Assembly (NCBI RefSeq): GCF_000524195.1
Contig: NW_020170388.1
Coordinates: forward strand, 754,585 to 818,584
Origin: Echinococcus granulosus
Taxonomy: Eukaryota > Platyhelminthes > Cestoda > Cyclophyllidea > Taeniidae
DNA: 64,000 nucleotides
Reading direction: 5' to 3'
Shown one piece after another: positions 38,737-51,500 of the stretch. Below the pieces are notes generated by a model. The model did not search any database, was not told the DNA's origin, and was given only the letters and a program-made list of their open reading frames with translations. Both the position numbers and the translations under genes were made by a program. Position 1 is the first letter of the stretch. Each line of letters starts with the position of its first letter.

Positions 38737-38800
38737 ATTTTCCACGACTCGTTAAGAAAAACGTGGCTCCAAAAATCGCGCCTATTAAATCAAATCAAAA
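38737..38800 (-). promoter_or_regulatory. RSK 5' leader with a splice acceptor (cis or spliced leader)
   Basis: Immediately upstream of the RSK ATG the minus strand carries TTTGATTTGATTTAATAG, a good acceptor ending at 38782, followed by a 45-nt leader containing an in-frame TAA. An acceptor with no coding exon before it fits either an upstream non-coding exon or trans-splicing of a spliced leader, which flatworms use. The sequence alone cannot decide. Confidence 0.4.
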
Positions 38801-39184
38801 ATTCGTTTATGTAAACAAATTTTAGGTAATATTGTGCAATGAAAAAGGCGCTAAAAATACAAACAGAATTAGAAGTTACTAAATAAGATTTACAATGATT
38901 TAATGTTGTAGTATTCCTAGCTTAGTGATAAAGGCAGAAAGGACGAGTGCCTAACCAGAACGCTTTTTATTACCAAGGCAATGGTCAGGGTTTTGTCTCC
39001 AAAGTTCCTATGCTAAATTATATGGTCCGCAAATGTTTTGCAAAAAAATTGGCAATTACTTCAGCGTCCCAAAACCCCCTGAAGACCAAAGAAGACAAAG
39101 TACTCGGGCAGAATACATACATTCAGCACGGAGAAGGTGTCTGGGCTATTGGCTTGGCTTAAAAGGCCAGCCCACCCAGCGAGG

Positions 39185-39209
39185 TACTTTTGTACAAAGT
39201 ACAAAAGTA
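39185..39209. repeat. Perfect inverted repeat (hairpin)
   Basis: Arms TACTTTTGTAC (39185-39195) and GTACAAAAGTA (39199-39209) are perfectly complementary around a 3-nt AAA loop. It lies about 450 bp upstream of the RSK ATG. Function unknown. Confidence 0.85.
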
Positions 39210-39575
39210 GCGTTTTACCAGCACTGAGGGATAAACCACTATCGTATTACATTTACAGTGTTAGTTAGAGATACCTTTTGCATAAATTAATCTCATCATG
39301 TAAACAAGCATCCTTTTTTGTAAATAGAAGCTCCATGAATATTTAGTGTACTGACATATCTAACATAGTTGTCCCCAACTCCTTTTCTTAATATGACTTT
39401 GATAAGGCATACGAGACATATTTAAAATGTCAATTTACTTGTTTAACTGACATTTCAAGCTACTTCATCCACAATATTTTCAGCGACTTCTCCTCCTACT
39501 TACGAGTTTCAACTATTTGGTCTGAAAGACTGAGTAGCAAAGGTCAAAATATGCTGCAATAATGTAGCACCTTAC

Positions 39576-40215
39576 AAACTTGTAAGGATTCTTTGGTGGA
39601 ATTGGTAGCAGTCACCTCTTCGTGCATTGACGGCGCATTCCCAGTCTCTAAATTGCTGCAGTTATCACTCTCTGCGTCTAATAGGTGTATTCATGTAACC
39701 GTATATTATATCTATATCTATTTTGACTTTTTTAAAAAGGATATCTTCAACCATATTATGTTTGTTGGCGATTTACGTGAGGTATGCCTGCCCTGTTAGA
39801 GCCATTAAATAAGCCCGTAACTTCAATATTTGTCTCAACAACCACTCCGTCCATCCCATCACAGTATAGTTTGTCTCTGAAATGCCAAATCACATTAATC
39901 CAAGCAGTTTACGCCTTTTATTCCAGCCCTTACATTTTTTGGTAAAGTACATTTATATCCGTACCCAATTACTCTGGTCCCAGTAATGCAAATCGTATCT
40001 CACCAAACAGTTCTTGTTCTTCATTTTTATGAAGTAAAGCACAAGAGTAATAGAGATCACTGCGGGCTAGTTTTGCACCTGATAAGGCTCTACAGATGTA
40101 CAAAATAATTTTCACAGGAAAATTGAAGCAGTTGGTTCGCGTACTATTTCCCATAACTGGTATGAAGTGCCTTGTGGAAATAAGCGACATTAAATAGTAA
40201 CGCCCTGAGGCCTTT
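39576..40215 (-). CDS. Two phase-consistent candidate exons of an unrecognised gene
   Basis: Minus exon 40215-40004 (after CGTCTTTAG, before GTGAGA) encodes about 70 residues including FPVKIILYICRALSGAKLAR and SDLYYSCALLHKNEEQELF. It ends with one base. Minus exon 39677-39576 (after CACCTATTAG, before GTAAGG) starts with two bases, so phases agree, and encodes an acidic segment (AESDNCSNLETGNAPSMHEE). Both are free of stops and bounded by consensus sites, but open frames of this size occur by chance here. No family recognised and no neighbouring exon found with confidence. Confidence 0.25.
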
Positions 40216-41245
40216 CTAAAGACGTCGGAAGGCATAATACCCGGAGCGAATGCTTTTTTCGACGCACAGAAGGAGTAGGGTCTACTGGCCTACCCCAAAG
40301 ATTAGTCTGCCCGTAAATGGTACGGTGGCTGAGCCCCTAAGTGGCCCGTTACCGAAATCGAGAGTAAAATGCATAATTAGACCATTACAACTTGCAAAAA
40401 ATGACTGCTTTTTATTGAAGCTTCGTGATGAAATTCATTTGTTGTTTTTCCTATCAAGCTTACCTTATTCATTAGTGTACCAAGTATCTCCACCATAACA
40501 TCATGCAATTTTCACATTATCTACTTGTTAGAAAGAGAATTGAAGAGAAAAAATCGTAAAGCTTACATATGATTAATTTCTCTACTTCTAACTATGACCT
40601 TAAAAGCGCATACCATTTCAGTTGGTTCAAAATTTTAAATTCCTTCTCATAAATCAAATACACTGGCATTTTAGAAACGCAGCTACGGAGTTACACAAAT
40701 TGTGTTTACGTTGAAGATGAAAACTTAATAACATGACACCATGTGTATTTAGAAAATTACGGATTTGTTGAAAGAGTTATGCTTATTACTGACCAGGCAA
40801 TGCAAGAAAGATGCAGTTGTTCACTCGCCGTTGCCTTAACATCGTGTGTCCTTCAATATCATTTAGAATGTAATGTGGTAATCACAGTTAAAATTACTTC
40901 TTTCACTAAGCTTGAATCACAGGTTAATCCCAAAAATCGGTTTGTTTTGGGAAATAAATCGTGTTTGGAATCATCGAATGCAATTCATCATGGATCGGTT
41001 ATTTATTTTCCATTAGAGGCGATATTAATTTCCCTGGAAACAACTATTTATAGAAAAGGTTGCATTTTTCTAAAAATATACATGAAAAATTTGGCTAGTT
41101 CTTTTTGGCAGCCTATTTTGCTTTGCCTTAGTGATTCGATGTAGGCAAAAAGTCTGTCATAATTTTAGTGGTGGTGCGCGGCATTAGGGCCTAAGTTCTG
41201 GGTTTTTAAAAGAAATTCCTATCCATCTCTTACTTTTCATTGCAG

Positions 41246-41371
41246 AAAAAAGAACGCAACCTCGCAAGAATGCCAGTGCGGATAGTAAGCAAAACTGAAA
41301 TTGCTGGACAAAAATATGGCGTGGACTGGATTTTGGGCAATGTGGTCGGATGTTCCGGGCGAATTACCTAG
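41246..41371 (+). CDS. Candidate plus-strand exon with strong acceptor
   Basis: Preceded by CTTACTTTTCATTGCAG, one of the best acceptors in the window. The following 41 codons (including PVRIVSKTEIAGQKYGVDW) run to a TAG at 41369-41371. A donor-like GTAAGC at 41285 and GTATTT at 41370 give alternative ends. It could be an upstream exon of the receptor kinase, a small separate gene, or chance. No family recognised. Confidence 0.25.
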   Translation, partial: KKERNLARMPVRIVSKTEIAGQKYGVDWILGNVVGCSGRIT

Positions 41372-43079
41372 TATTTTTGCTCTTCATAGGATGCATTTGA
41401 ATAGGAAAGCTGTGATTGTATTGGATTACTTTATTTAAATTCAAGCAGTTTTCAAGACAATAAAGTGCTAAATTTAATTTATTATTCATGTTGGCTTGCA
41501 TGTTAATTCAGTATTGCACGAAATACGTCATTTTATCCAATCCCAAAAAATGTTCAAATTTTATTTAACCCACATTTTATTGTACCGCCTCGAGACTTCT
41601 CTGAAGGCGAAAAAAGGAAATACTGAGACCGAAAATGTACTGCCGACATACGGAGAGGCTGAGGGGCCACTAGCATGGCCCAGAGGTCATGCCGCCCAGT
41701 GGATGTACAAAACAAACGGAGCCCTTTGTAACCCTAAAACCATAATAAAGAGTTATATAACTAACCAGGATTGCACATTAGCGCTAACCTCCTACATTTC
41801 CAGACATTTATCAATTGAAGACTGATTTCTGGGCAGCATTTCCTTGGGACTTTCTTAGCCTTCATCTTCTTTTGATGCTAGTTTAAGGTCCTCATTATCG
41901 CCTACCTCGGTACTATAATGAGGTCTGTGTTTCCACATTCCAGGTCTCGCTTCACCTCTAAAGGGGTTGTAAGATGACTAGACCTTGGCTGTGAATCCAC
42001 CATATTTATTATAATTAATGAATGAAATAAATGCAGAGCTTATCTAAAAGTGATTTAGATTTTGAAGGATTAATATCTTAAAATCCGCCCTTAGATAGGA
42101 AGTTAAATGATTGCTAATTCTGTATTACACAAAAGATTCAATCATTTAGAAGTAGATTGAAATGATTTAGGCTGAAGTAATTTTGGTAGACACCTCAATA
42201 GGATTTAAGCAAAAAGGAGTTGCAGAAACATTTCATTGAGTGATAACTAAAGTCAGAGGGACTTCGTCAGATGGAAGAAATTTTCTTTGGATTTATGGAT
42301 TCATCCAAAGGCTCTCCAAAAACAATATCAGCAAATGAATTTCCCGGTTTCTTTTCGCCTTCTTTATTACCAAAATGAGAAATTCGGCTCTAGCATAAAT
42401 TTCTCTTACCCGTCATTCAATATGATTCCTAAATATCACCAGATCTTGTGGGCTAAAAATCAGAAAAGAACTCATGACTCCTGTCAGAAATGTCATTTTT
42501 GACAAAAAACGATATTATCGTTCAGCCACTGTCAGAAGCTTCAGTCGTGTATACAAATATGGACCAGTATCACGGGGAATTTGGGACAGATTAATAAAGG
42601 CCATGTCACACTCTCCCACCTTATATCATAGTCGCTCTGGACTATCAAGGCCCGCCTACAACTTAAAATGTTTTCTATGGAAAAAGCTGCATACTTTAAA
42701 TATGGTTTGGATAATCTGAACTTTAATAATGGTAGATTTTATGATCACCTTCTAGGAGAAGTGCTGCCAGAGAGGTTTGCGATTCCAAAATGTTTTTTTG
42801 CTCCAATTCCCTGGAAATTCCCATTTTAATTGATAACTCTAGCGTTCTCAAAAATCGTACTCTCAGTGCCTTCTGGTTGGCCGGTAGCACTTGTTTATAT
42901 AGCTCAGGTGTACTGCTAATCCTTGGAAGGTTAATGTCAATCAAATGTTGTAGATACGCGAGACTAAAGCCACTTCATATTTTCATCAGTCTCTCTACCG
43001 TCATTAAAATACATGTCGTACTCCCTTACTTTCTCATACTCGTTAACATAAAGCATCCGTTTCTAAATTGTGTCTGACT

Positions 43080-45180
43080 GCTCTGACCAGGAGCTCACTA
43101 TGGCCCAAACTTACGTAGATAAACATCAGATCATAGCGACTGATGATGTATCCTTCAGGGAACTTGGAGTTGTCCCCTTTCATCGATGAACTGAATAACA
43201 TCCTAAAGCTTTGATAGGCACAATTTAAAAAAAAATGGGCAAGAGTGTTGGAGACTCTAGTGGAATCTAGGAGCAGAGCTGAATCAGAAGTGTCAGTCGG
43301 CTTAATCTTCTGCCAACAGCATCGTGGAGTCTAATGCTTGCTCAAGTTCCAGCTCTTTTCATTCCCAAGCTTATCAGATCTGAGTATGTTTTCGGATCCG
43401 TATCAGCTACTGAAGATGGATAAAAAGTCCGATTTTCATTTCTAAAAACTCGAGACAGCCAAACACGAGATGCGCGCGAGTTGCATCCCGTTCAATCCTC
43501 CAAAGAATCTGCACTTTGGTCAACAGTCTTTTCTGTGCATTCTACGCTACACCTAACAAAAGTTGTCAGAATACTTTGTTAAGGACAACTACACCAAAAG
43601 GCTTGTCTTTTTCTCCAATCCGCAGTTGACTGCAGACTCAGACATGCGTACCCAGTTCCTGAGCATGAGTAAGCAGGAACTCTTTACGACTCTCACCTTG
43701 GTTCTGTCCGGGAGCAAATGAGGTTCTCTAGTTCTTGCTGTACGTCACCTCCACCCAGGAAGATTCAATTCGTCCAAATCCAGCCGACTTCTCAACAACC
43801 ACCATACTAATCTCATGGACAAGGAAATGTTTAGCGACGGCTAGAGGCTAGACACTTTAGCAAGCACTGCCTCCACATACGACATCGTTGTTGCCAGTAC
43901 AACATTGTTAGCCACGAGAATGGGTACTGTTGATTCTGCCCGTCTAGATTTTATACAGAAGCTAGCAATCTCAAAAAAGCGCAATTAAAACAAGCAAAAT
44001 AAAGCATAAAGTTCACACAGTATGGTACGCGTTTTCCTAGACAATGCAAGACCTCCAAAAGTTCATTACCCCCTGTCTCAGTGTCTGTTAAAAGTAGCTG
44101 CAGCTAAACACTGGCTCAGACACCAAACGCTCGGACGTCAGAGCTATAGGGTCAACGTTAAAATCGCCGCCTTATATGATCACCAGAATTGCAAACTGGT
44201 TTTAGTGGTGTCAAACTGAAGCTCTTTAAACTGAAGCTGGGTCTCCTTCGGTGGCACATCATTCTTCTAAACGTGACACATTAAGAAGGATATGCTCAAA
44301 CAACTTGGAATTGACTAATTTGACAAGCTAGATAGGGATCAAGTGTCGATCAAATCAATTTGTAATCAGATGCACTCAACAAGAGTACCTTAAGAGCAGT
44401 CGGCTACAAATGCTCAGGCTCCCCTATTAATCCACGTTGTTCGGACTCTACCAATGAAGGCTACCAACGGTGAGGAGACGATAATGTTCAACAAAGTGTT
44501 GACGCGGCGAGTGAGCTCCGTTGGAAATAAGTGGATGCTTCATCAACCCTTTAACGACCTCATTGTACTTTTTCACCGTTTTAATTCATCATGCCGTCTA
44601 GAGTTTAACTGTCACGTTGTTTTGTCTAAGTCACTTCTTCTGAAGGCAATTGGCCAGTTTAATACCAGCCATCCCAGCGTCAGCCCCATGAAGTCTATAG
44701 TCAGAAAGTGCGTTTAATGGATACGCATGGACGATGGCATCGCCGATTCCGTCAAAGTTTGCCTGTATTACCCGCGAGAGGAAAAAGCGGCTCAAAAAAT
44801 CCTACCGGTACCTTGCCCTCAGTCAGAGAAGCCCTGGACGCGAATCTACTTTGTATTCGCTGAAGCGGTTGCTCAGATAAAGATTGGATCAGATTTCCTG
44901 TCTTCTCTCACAAGACACTACTTTCATCATCACGCATTCTTCCATTCACGCAAGCACTAACCCCATGGTCCGCCATCTGCCCACTAGATGCGTCTGCTAT
45001 TAGTAATGAAAAAGACTTGCAAATCGCAGCGGATGCAGCACTGCCAAGGTAACGGTCTTTTGTCCCTAAAATTAATGATGCTCTTTTGACTTGGAATCCT
45101 CTCACCATAAATTTATGATTATAATGAATGCTGGAATCAAAGTGAACATTAAAGTTTCCCAAATAATACTAGTTAAAGTA
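43080..45180. pseudogene. GC-richer, stop-riddled coding-like region (possible decayed gene or transposon)
   Basis: Composition is clearly less AT-rich than the flanks. Several medium frames occur on both strands, interrupted by stops and frame changes: plus 44022-44219 (starts MVRVFLDNARPP), plus 44454-44717, plus 44727-44960 and minus 44908-45162. None shows a recognisable domain. The pattern resembles a degenerate processed gene or retroelement, but no terminal repeats, poly-A tail or reverse-transcriptase motif could be pointed to. Family unknown. Confidence 0.25.
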
Positions 45181-45567
45181 ATTACTTACCGATATTGCGT
45201 GAATATATAATAACCGGCCCCAGTAATAATTAATCTATTTCTTGAGGTAAATTTTAGTGTCCATGACTCGGGAATGTGTTTAAGATGTCCATTCCTTTTG
45301 TAATGCCTAAAATCTGACGTTTCAACCACTTTTGTATTTTCCCAACTGAGGAATACTTCTAATGTATTATTTAGTAAACGGCTTTCTTAATCACATCTAC
45401 AGCCCCGAGTTCCAGAAAGCATTCAAATTACGGCATTAGAAGTACAAACCCACAAATCTTGTCCTTCGCCATTACCAGCCCCTTCACCGTCTGGTAAAGG
45501 TAATGGTATTTGCGGTCTATTATTTCCCCAGATATTCCGCAGGCCCTCTATATTTTCCCATTCCCAG

Positions 45568-48500
45568 CACCGCTTGGCAAACATACGCACGCACACATGA
45601 CCATCTTCGAATCTCCTTCATGCGTGCCTCCGTGATACCTTATCGGCCAATCAGCGTCCAGTGTGCTAAGATGCCGATGCTGCAGCCGCAACTACTGTTA
45701 ATGCTGCGTCTGCTGCAGCATATCGAGGGAATATCAGCTGATGTCAAGGCATTTGGGTCCGCAGCAATACTGACTCGCAATATCGACGAAATGGTGAATG
45801 TGGATCCCCACAAGGTTGTGTGCTCACAATTGCCTGGAAATTACTCGGTGCATTGCAATAATAGACATCTGCGTGTGTTTTGGATACCACCGCAGGATGA
45901 GAGTGGAAACTTCATTCGAGCTGTCCCTACGTTTAGGGAGGTAGGTTAGAGGACTTGAGTTTCTATTCATCTTCCACATTGTACACAGTAGTATTGGGAC
46001 TCATTTTATGATTCTTCAGCGTACCTTACGTTATAGTTAGTACTGAAAATGAGTTCTACGCATTGTAACACGTAATGTCATGATGCAAGGAAATTCAGGA
46101 ACTCAGGTAATGCTTTGTTCCTCCACAGCAAAACATGTCGATTGTTATTATTACATTAACGTCATCAATAATTGGCTGCTTTTGTATTCTTCACTTCTTT
46201 TCTTATAAAACGTAAGCAAATCGTGTCCAGAATATTTAGGTTGAAATCTCTGTGCATACATAAACGTCAGCGGTTTTATTGGGTAGACTTTATTGGAGTC
46301 TTGACATATCCATCATCCTTCGAGGTTGTGTATTTTGCTTATTCGATGTCATTATACATTTCTAGCATTAAACCTTTCTTGATTTTATAGCAAAGTCCCA
46401 GCCTATTTTTGTAAGTTACTACTAATTCCTAGAAGTTTACCCAGGTTTTCTTAGAAGATTGTGTAGTTGATGGAATAAGTCGATCAAGGTGTTTAGAGCT
46501 TAGCTAAGGAATATATAATCTTATATCAGTAAAAACTGTCACCAAGTTTTTGTTTTATATTTGATACTAAATTTGCTTGAGTGTAATCAAGGCAAAGACC
46601 ATTATTATTTTCTGCTTATACTTTTTTTTTAAATATTTTATGACATTGCTTTCATTGTTATTAATATTCGCTCAGGTTAAGTCAGCCCTTTATCCGCCAA
46701 AGGGAGGATACTTCTCCGTTTATTTCAAATAAATAATAGAATTTAAAAAGGGAAGTGATTCTAGTATTACTACCTTAAGTTTTAAGTACATTGGATTTCA
46801 TTTCATAGTATGGTTGGTTTCTATACGGTACTACTTTGTTTGCAGATGTTTTCTCAAAAAATTTTGAGGGCGCCAATTTGCTTAATGTTGTTTGTATACT
46901 TCTCCGTTTAAAGACCAATGCATCCTTATTTAGTTACGTCTGTACTACCTAGTATCGTGTTATTTTTGTTGTCAGCGTGGTGAATAGGAAATGTTTTCCA
47001 CTACACTGCCTAAAGGTCAATTGTGGTGGACTAGAAACCACAATACAATAATTACGTTGCCACCTCCTGTCTACCTTCCTTTTTGACAAAAGGGGAATGC
47101 TTGCGTTTGCCTTGTCTTTTTTCTGGAACTAATGACTAATACGACATACCCTCTCTCCCTTGCCCTCTCCCTCTCTGCGGTTTAGATGCAGTTGTCCAGT
47201 CTCATAAAATAGGCAAATAAACATGCAAGAGGAAGTTTCTGCAACTCTGACCCATGTAGCAATTGTTTTTCATATGGCTCTGCAATTTATGTTTGCAACT
47301 TAAACACTTTAAATAAACACCATCACTTAAAACTACAAGTGGTCTTTTTTACTAAAAATTCTGAAAGAGCAATGAATGATTACGCCTGTTTAGCCCTTCC
47401 TTTTGGTTGTAACTTAAGCAAAACAAGTTTTCATAAAATCCCACTTTTTGTTTGTTTTTTTACAAGCAACTGCTTAATATAGCTTGAATAACCAAACTTC
47501 CCTTAAAATAAAGATGCTTTGTATACTACCTAATAAACACCCGGCCTAACCGAATTTTTCCTAAGTTTGGAAGCTTGATTGGGAAGAGAGTATTAGGCAG
47601 TTCCTTTTGCTTAATCAAAACTAAATTTTGCAGCAGTGTTTGTGGTTGTTTGAAAGTGTTTCCGGAGTAAAATAGTTCGCGGTTGGAAATGTTTTTGGTA
47701 GACAAAATAATATACTGTTCACAATAATTGAAGCCTTGAATTTGCTTTAATGATCAAGGAAATAGTTCACTTTTTAAAGCTTTAAAATTTGCCCTTTGTA
47801 TAATGGGTCCGGGTCCGTAACTCTTGCAAATTTTTAAGTACATAAAAATTCTTAGATCACCAAAGAGATGAAAGCAAAATTGAAGCCATCAATTTGGGTT
47901 CACCTATTTTCTAAACCTGCAAAATATTATAAGATTCTTGTTTGTTCGAAGTAACCTTAAACTTGAGAACTGAGAAACGCTTCGAAGCGCTTAATCATAT
48001 TTAAAAATTTTTGCCACTTAGTTTTGTATATGTACAACTTCATTCATTAATTTAGTTCTGTGGAGTGGTTTCAAACCCTAAAGATATTAGTGTCTATCTT
48101 GTGGTCTAGAAGATGTACATTAACACTTCTTGACAAGTGTGTGTTGATCGAAGGGGTTTGCTTAATCAAATATCATAGCACTACCATTTACTAGTATGAG
48201 AAGTATTGAATGACCTCATTGGTCACACAAATCACAGATGAAATACTTGCACAAACTGAGCTTTGTTTGGCCTGTAAAGATGCTAGACAATGTAACAGAA
48301 TTTGTAAAGGTGGAATTTGAACAAAATTCATACAATTGAATCGAAGTAGCAATAAAAATGCATGTGATTGCTGCGTGTGTGGACGCAGGTATGTGACCAA
48401 AAGGTGGGTTGCGTATGTGCGACCACTTTTGAAATCTACTAGACCATCCCGAGACGCACTTCCCATGGTGACACCTGAATTACGCAAAAAGCGAATTCCA

Positions 48501-51500
48501 CCGGAACACCGATTAATCACAGCGGTGGGAAACTTCGAAGCCCCTAATTTCATTATTCTCACTGTTTTAAATTTAAACAGCTTTAATTGAAGGCCTTCAC
48601 TCTGGAAAAGGAAGGTAGTTGAAGAGTCGCTGGTTTTAAATTGGTGACTAAAGTGGTATTCAGACAGTCTATCTGGCGCAAATGTTGGTGTATCTAAACC
48701 AAACCTATTTAATATACTTTAACATAAACTAAAGTTAAGGCAAAATGAGTGCAAATCCTAGGCAATCCTAGGTAAAAAACCCACTTACTGCCTGGTTTTT
48801 ACATTTTTGTTTAGTTATGCACATAAAACGCTTTTGCATTCTTTGAGGAAGTTGCTGGTGGCTGTCTCTTCACTTTGAAGCTTATTTGAAAGCATTTAGT
48901 CATACGTTGTATTGCTCCAAGTTAACGGGAGGAAGTAAAAAGGATTTTGGTCAAAATGTGGAGATTTGTGACCCAAATTCCCAAAGAAGCAAGAATACTA
49001 CATCTTGATTCCGATTTTAAGTGCATTAGCTTGAGTTATCATTCGCATGATGGGAGACATGATCATCTTTGAAGTTAAATAATTTTAACAACCAGTAAAT
49101 GGGATGAAATGCGTATGCATTACCCGAGGGCACTACTCACAGCAAGACACTAATATGAAAATTCATCCCCACTGTCATTGATATTTACTGCAGTTGCAAT
49201 GTATTCAGGGCGTTACTTGGTTTAATTTTAAGTGTAATCCATCAGATTCGTTGAAAGATCATTTCTTGGTAGTTCATTAACATAGTTAATGATCCCAAAT
49301 TCCACAGTTTTTAATGGCCACGTACAATTGTTCACCACTCGGAAAGACTTCCAATATTTAAGCAGTTGTGTAGGAGTCTAATCACACATATCTACATGTT
49401 ATACTTTTATCAAGCCGCAAAAATGCCGTGTTTTATTTTGACATGTTTTAATGTATGTTCCAACACGATTGATCAAATTCCCATCCACTTATCGCTTTTG
49501 TTCTAATTTTTTAAAAAAAGGTTGGAAGTCCTCGATTCACATCTTTCCCCGATCAACTGCGTCCACCCGGAGCCCAAGGACGCCACTATGACCGCAATGG
49601 CACCCGACCGAACACCGTTTACGAGTTCGGTCTGAATTACGTCACCGCAGAGGGAGTTGTGGCCATCCCTCCCCATGGCAACAAGGACTTCCCACGCTGT
49701 TTTTGCACCAGTCCACGTAGGTTACTCATTCTGACCCTCCTTCAGGCTGAATCAACTTGATCACCATTTGTGGATACACATACAGTTTCATTCAAGCTGA
49801 TGGGGATGTTGTTGATTCTAAAGTATCAAAGTTTTAGCCGCACACCCTTGGAGAAGTTATAGCCACTCTTTGATAAAGACAGGTGATCTTGGAAAAGCAA
49901 CGCTAGAAGCCAATTCATCTATATTCCAAAAGTTTTTACTATCACACTTTATTCTTGGCTCAAGGTATAAAAGGCAGCATTCAGAATTCTTATTTTGATA
50001 ATTTTGAGAAAACCTATAAGACGTTAGTGGTGTTAAAATAAATGGTTCCATAAATGCAAATTCCGTTCAAAACATTTTCATTTCTGTTATGGCTATGAAC
50101 TTCAGGTTCTCTCCCCAAACTAATGACTGCAGTTTATTTGATTTTAAAGTAGTATGTTCGGCACCTTTGGTAATCATTCTTCATCATCTTTATTTAAATG
50201 CTTAAGAAGCCAAAGCATGTTAGTAGCCTCTTAAAGTCCTGACAAATATTGAAAAGCATTTCGCTGAAGTCGTAATTAAAGTGAGAAAAGGCAGATCCTT
50301 TCAACGGCTCTCTTGCTAACACATTATTTCAATAATACTGAAAGTCCATACAAGTTCAAAGCATTCAAGGCCTACCCCACCTCCAAATTCTGGACAATTC
50401 GTTCGAAGTTAGCCAATCTAATAGATGTAAAGGAAGTATATTTACTAAGAAGGTAATACTTACAAAGATAGGTTTCAAAGTATAGATTTTATGCTACTGG
50501 CAAATTTTTTATGGCGAACTGATCTTGTATTGGTTTTATAAGTTTTATCAGTAAACCTAGTGCTACGCTTGCCCAGAATTAAACAAAAGCTTTCACGAAT
50601 AGGTTTTGTTGATGACAAGAAAGTAAGTGGTCACAAGCTGTTAGCACTGGTTTTAAATGCTTGCTGTTCATACAAAGGGTCTCAATGTTTGCCTCTTTTT
50701 CGAGAAAAAAATTGTTAGGTCTTAACATTTTGTGCTACTGAATGGAAACTCTTATTTCACTAGTTGTTCACAAACTGATTTCCTTTCCATACTACCTAAA
50801 CTTCAGATAAACTATCTCTCGTACCCCTAAGTAACAAGGGCTAAACAGTCGTTGCTTTTTAAGTTAATCAAATGCAAAGAAATGCTTTGGTTGGGCACTT
50901 GCTTACATATTTGTTTTCCTTTGAAATATCACACCCACAATCTTTTTGTCTTTCAGTAGATTTTGGGTTAAAATAACGCAGTTCCACAGTCAATATTAAA
51001 ATGAAGCAGTGCAATATTTTCGTAACATACTTAACCATTTAATATTACAGCTGATGCACCGGAGGCACCAACAAACTTTAACTGTCACTATCTCCACAAG
51101 AACGACTACGCCTGTGAATGGATGCCTGGGAAGGACTATGGAAGTCCCATTGAATACTACAAACTGCAATACAAGTATGTCAGCACTTGTATTAGTAGAG
51201 CATCGAAAATAGTTTTGTGCTTTATACTTCTCTATATTTATGAATAATGCAACATGCTCCAGAAGAAATAAGCAAATGGCCGTATGATGGGTAATGTGCA
51301 ACTCCCTTAACACGTTTGTTGTTAGTGTCCTATATGTGCGGAATACCTTCTCCATTAGTTTATAGGTAGCTGGTTACACAAAACTGTATGTTGCAAAAGA
51401 CTGCATGAGCTTAAAATAATAAAAGTCATGTAGGATTTTATTAGTTAGAGCATAAATTTTAGCATATCTTTTGTGGATCATTGTGACTGATTGGTACTAT

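Larger units (their letters stand above)
38801..45567. other. Region between RSK and the receptor kinase exons
   Basis: 6.8 kb separating divergently transcribed genes; it should hold the RSK promoter and the 5' exons and promoter of the receptor kinase. It contains weak exon candidates (minus 39576-40215, plus 41246-41371, minus about 42735-42968), a perfect 11-bp-arm hairpin at 39185-39209, an AT microsatellite-like run at about 39705-39722, and a GC-richer decayed region at 43.1-45.2 kb. Confidence 0.5.

Noticed and set aside
40743..41144. 133-codon plus-strand open frame
   Set aside because: No recognisable domain and AT-driven amino acid composition; kept only as chance-level.
42735..42968. 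Minus-strand open segment (YLQHLIDINLPRISSTPELY) with a donor-like GTGATC
   Set aside because: Acceptor is weak, no homology recognised, and length is within the chance range.
44022..44219. FLDNARPP motif resembling the mariner transposase 'DNARPH' signature
   Set aside because: Only a few residues match, and the following sequence does not resemble transposase; no terminal inverted repeats seen.
48191..48590. Overlapping open frames on both strands in a GC-richer patch
   Set aside because: Overlap on both strands reflects low stop density from composition; no domain and no phase match to the receptor exons.
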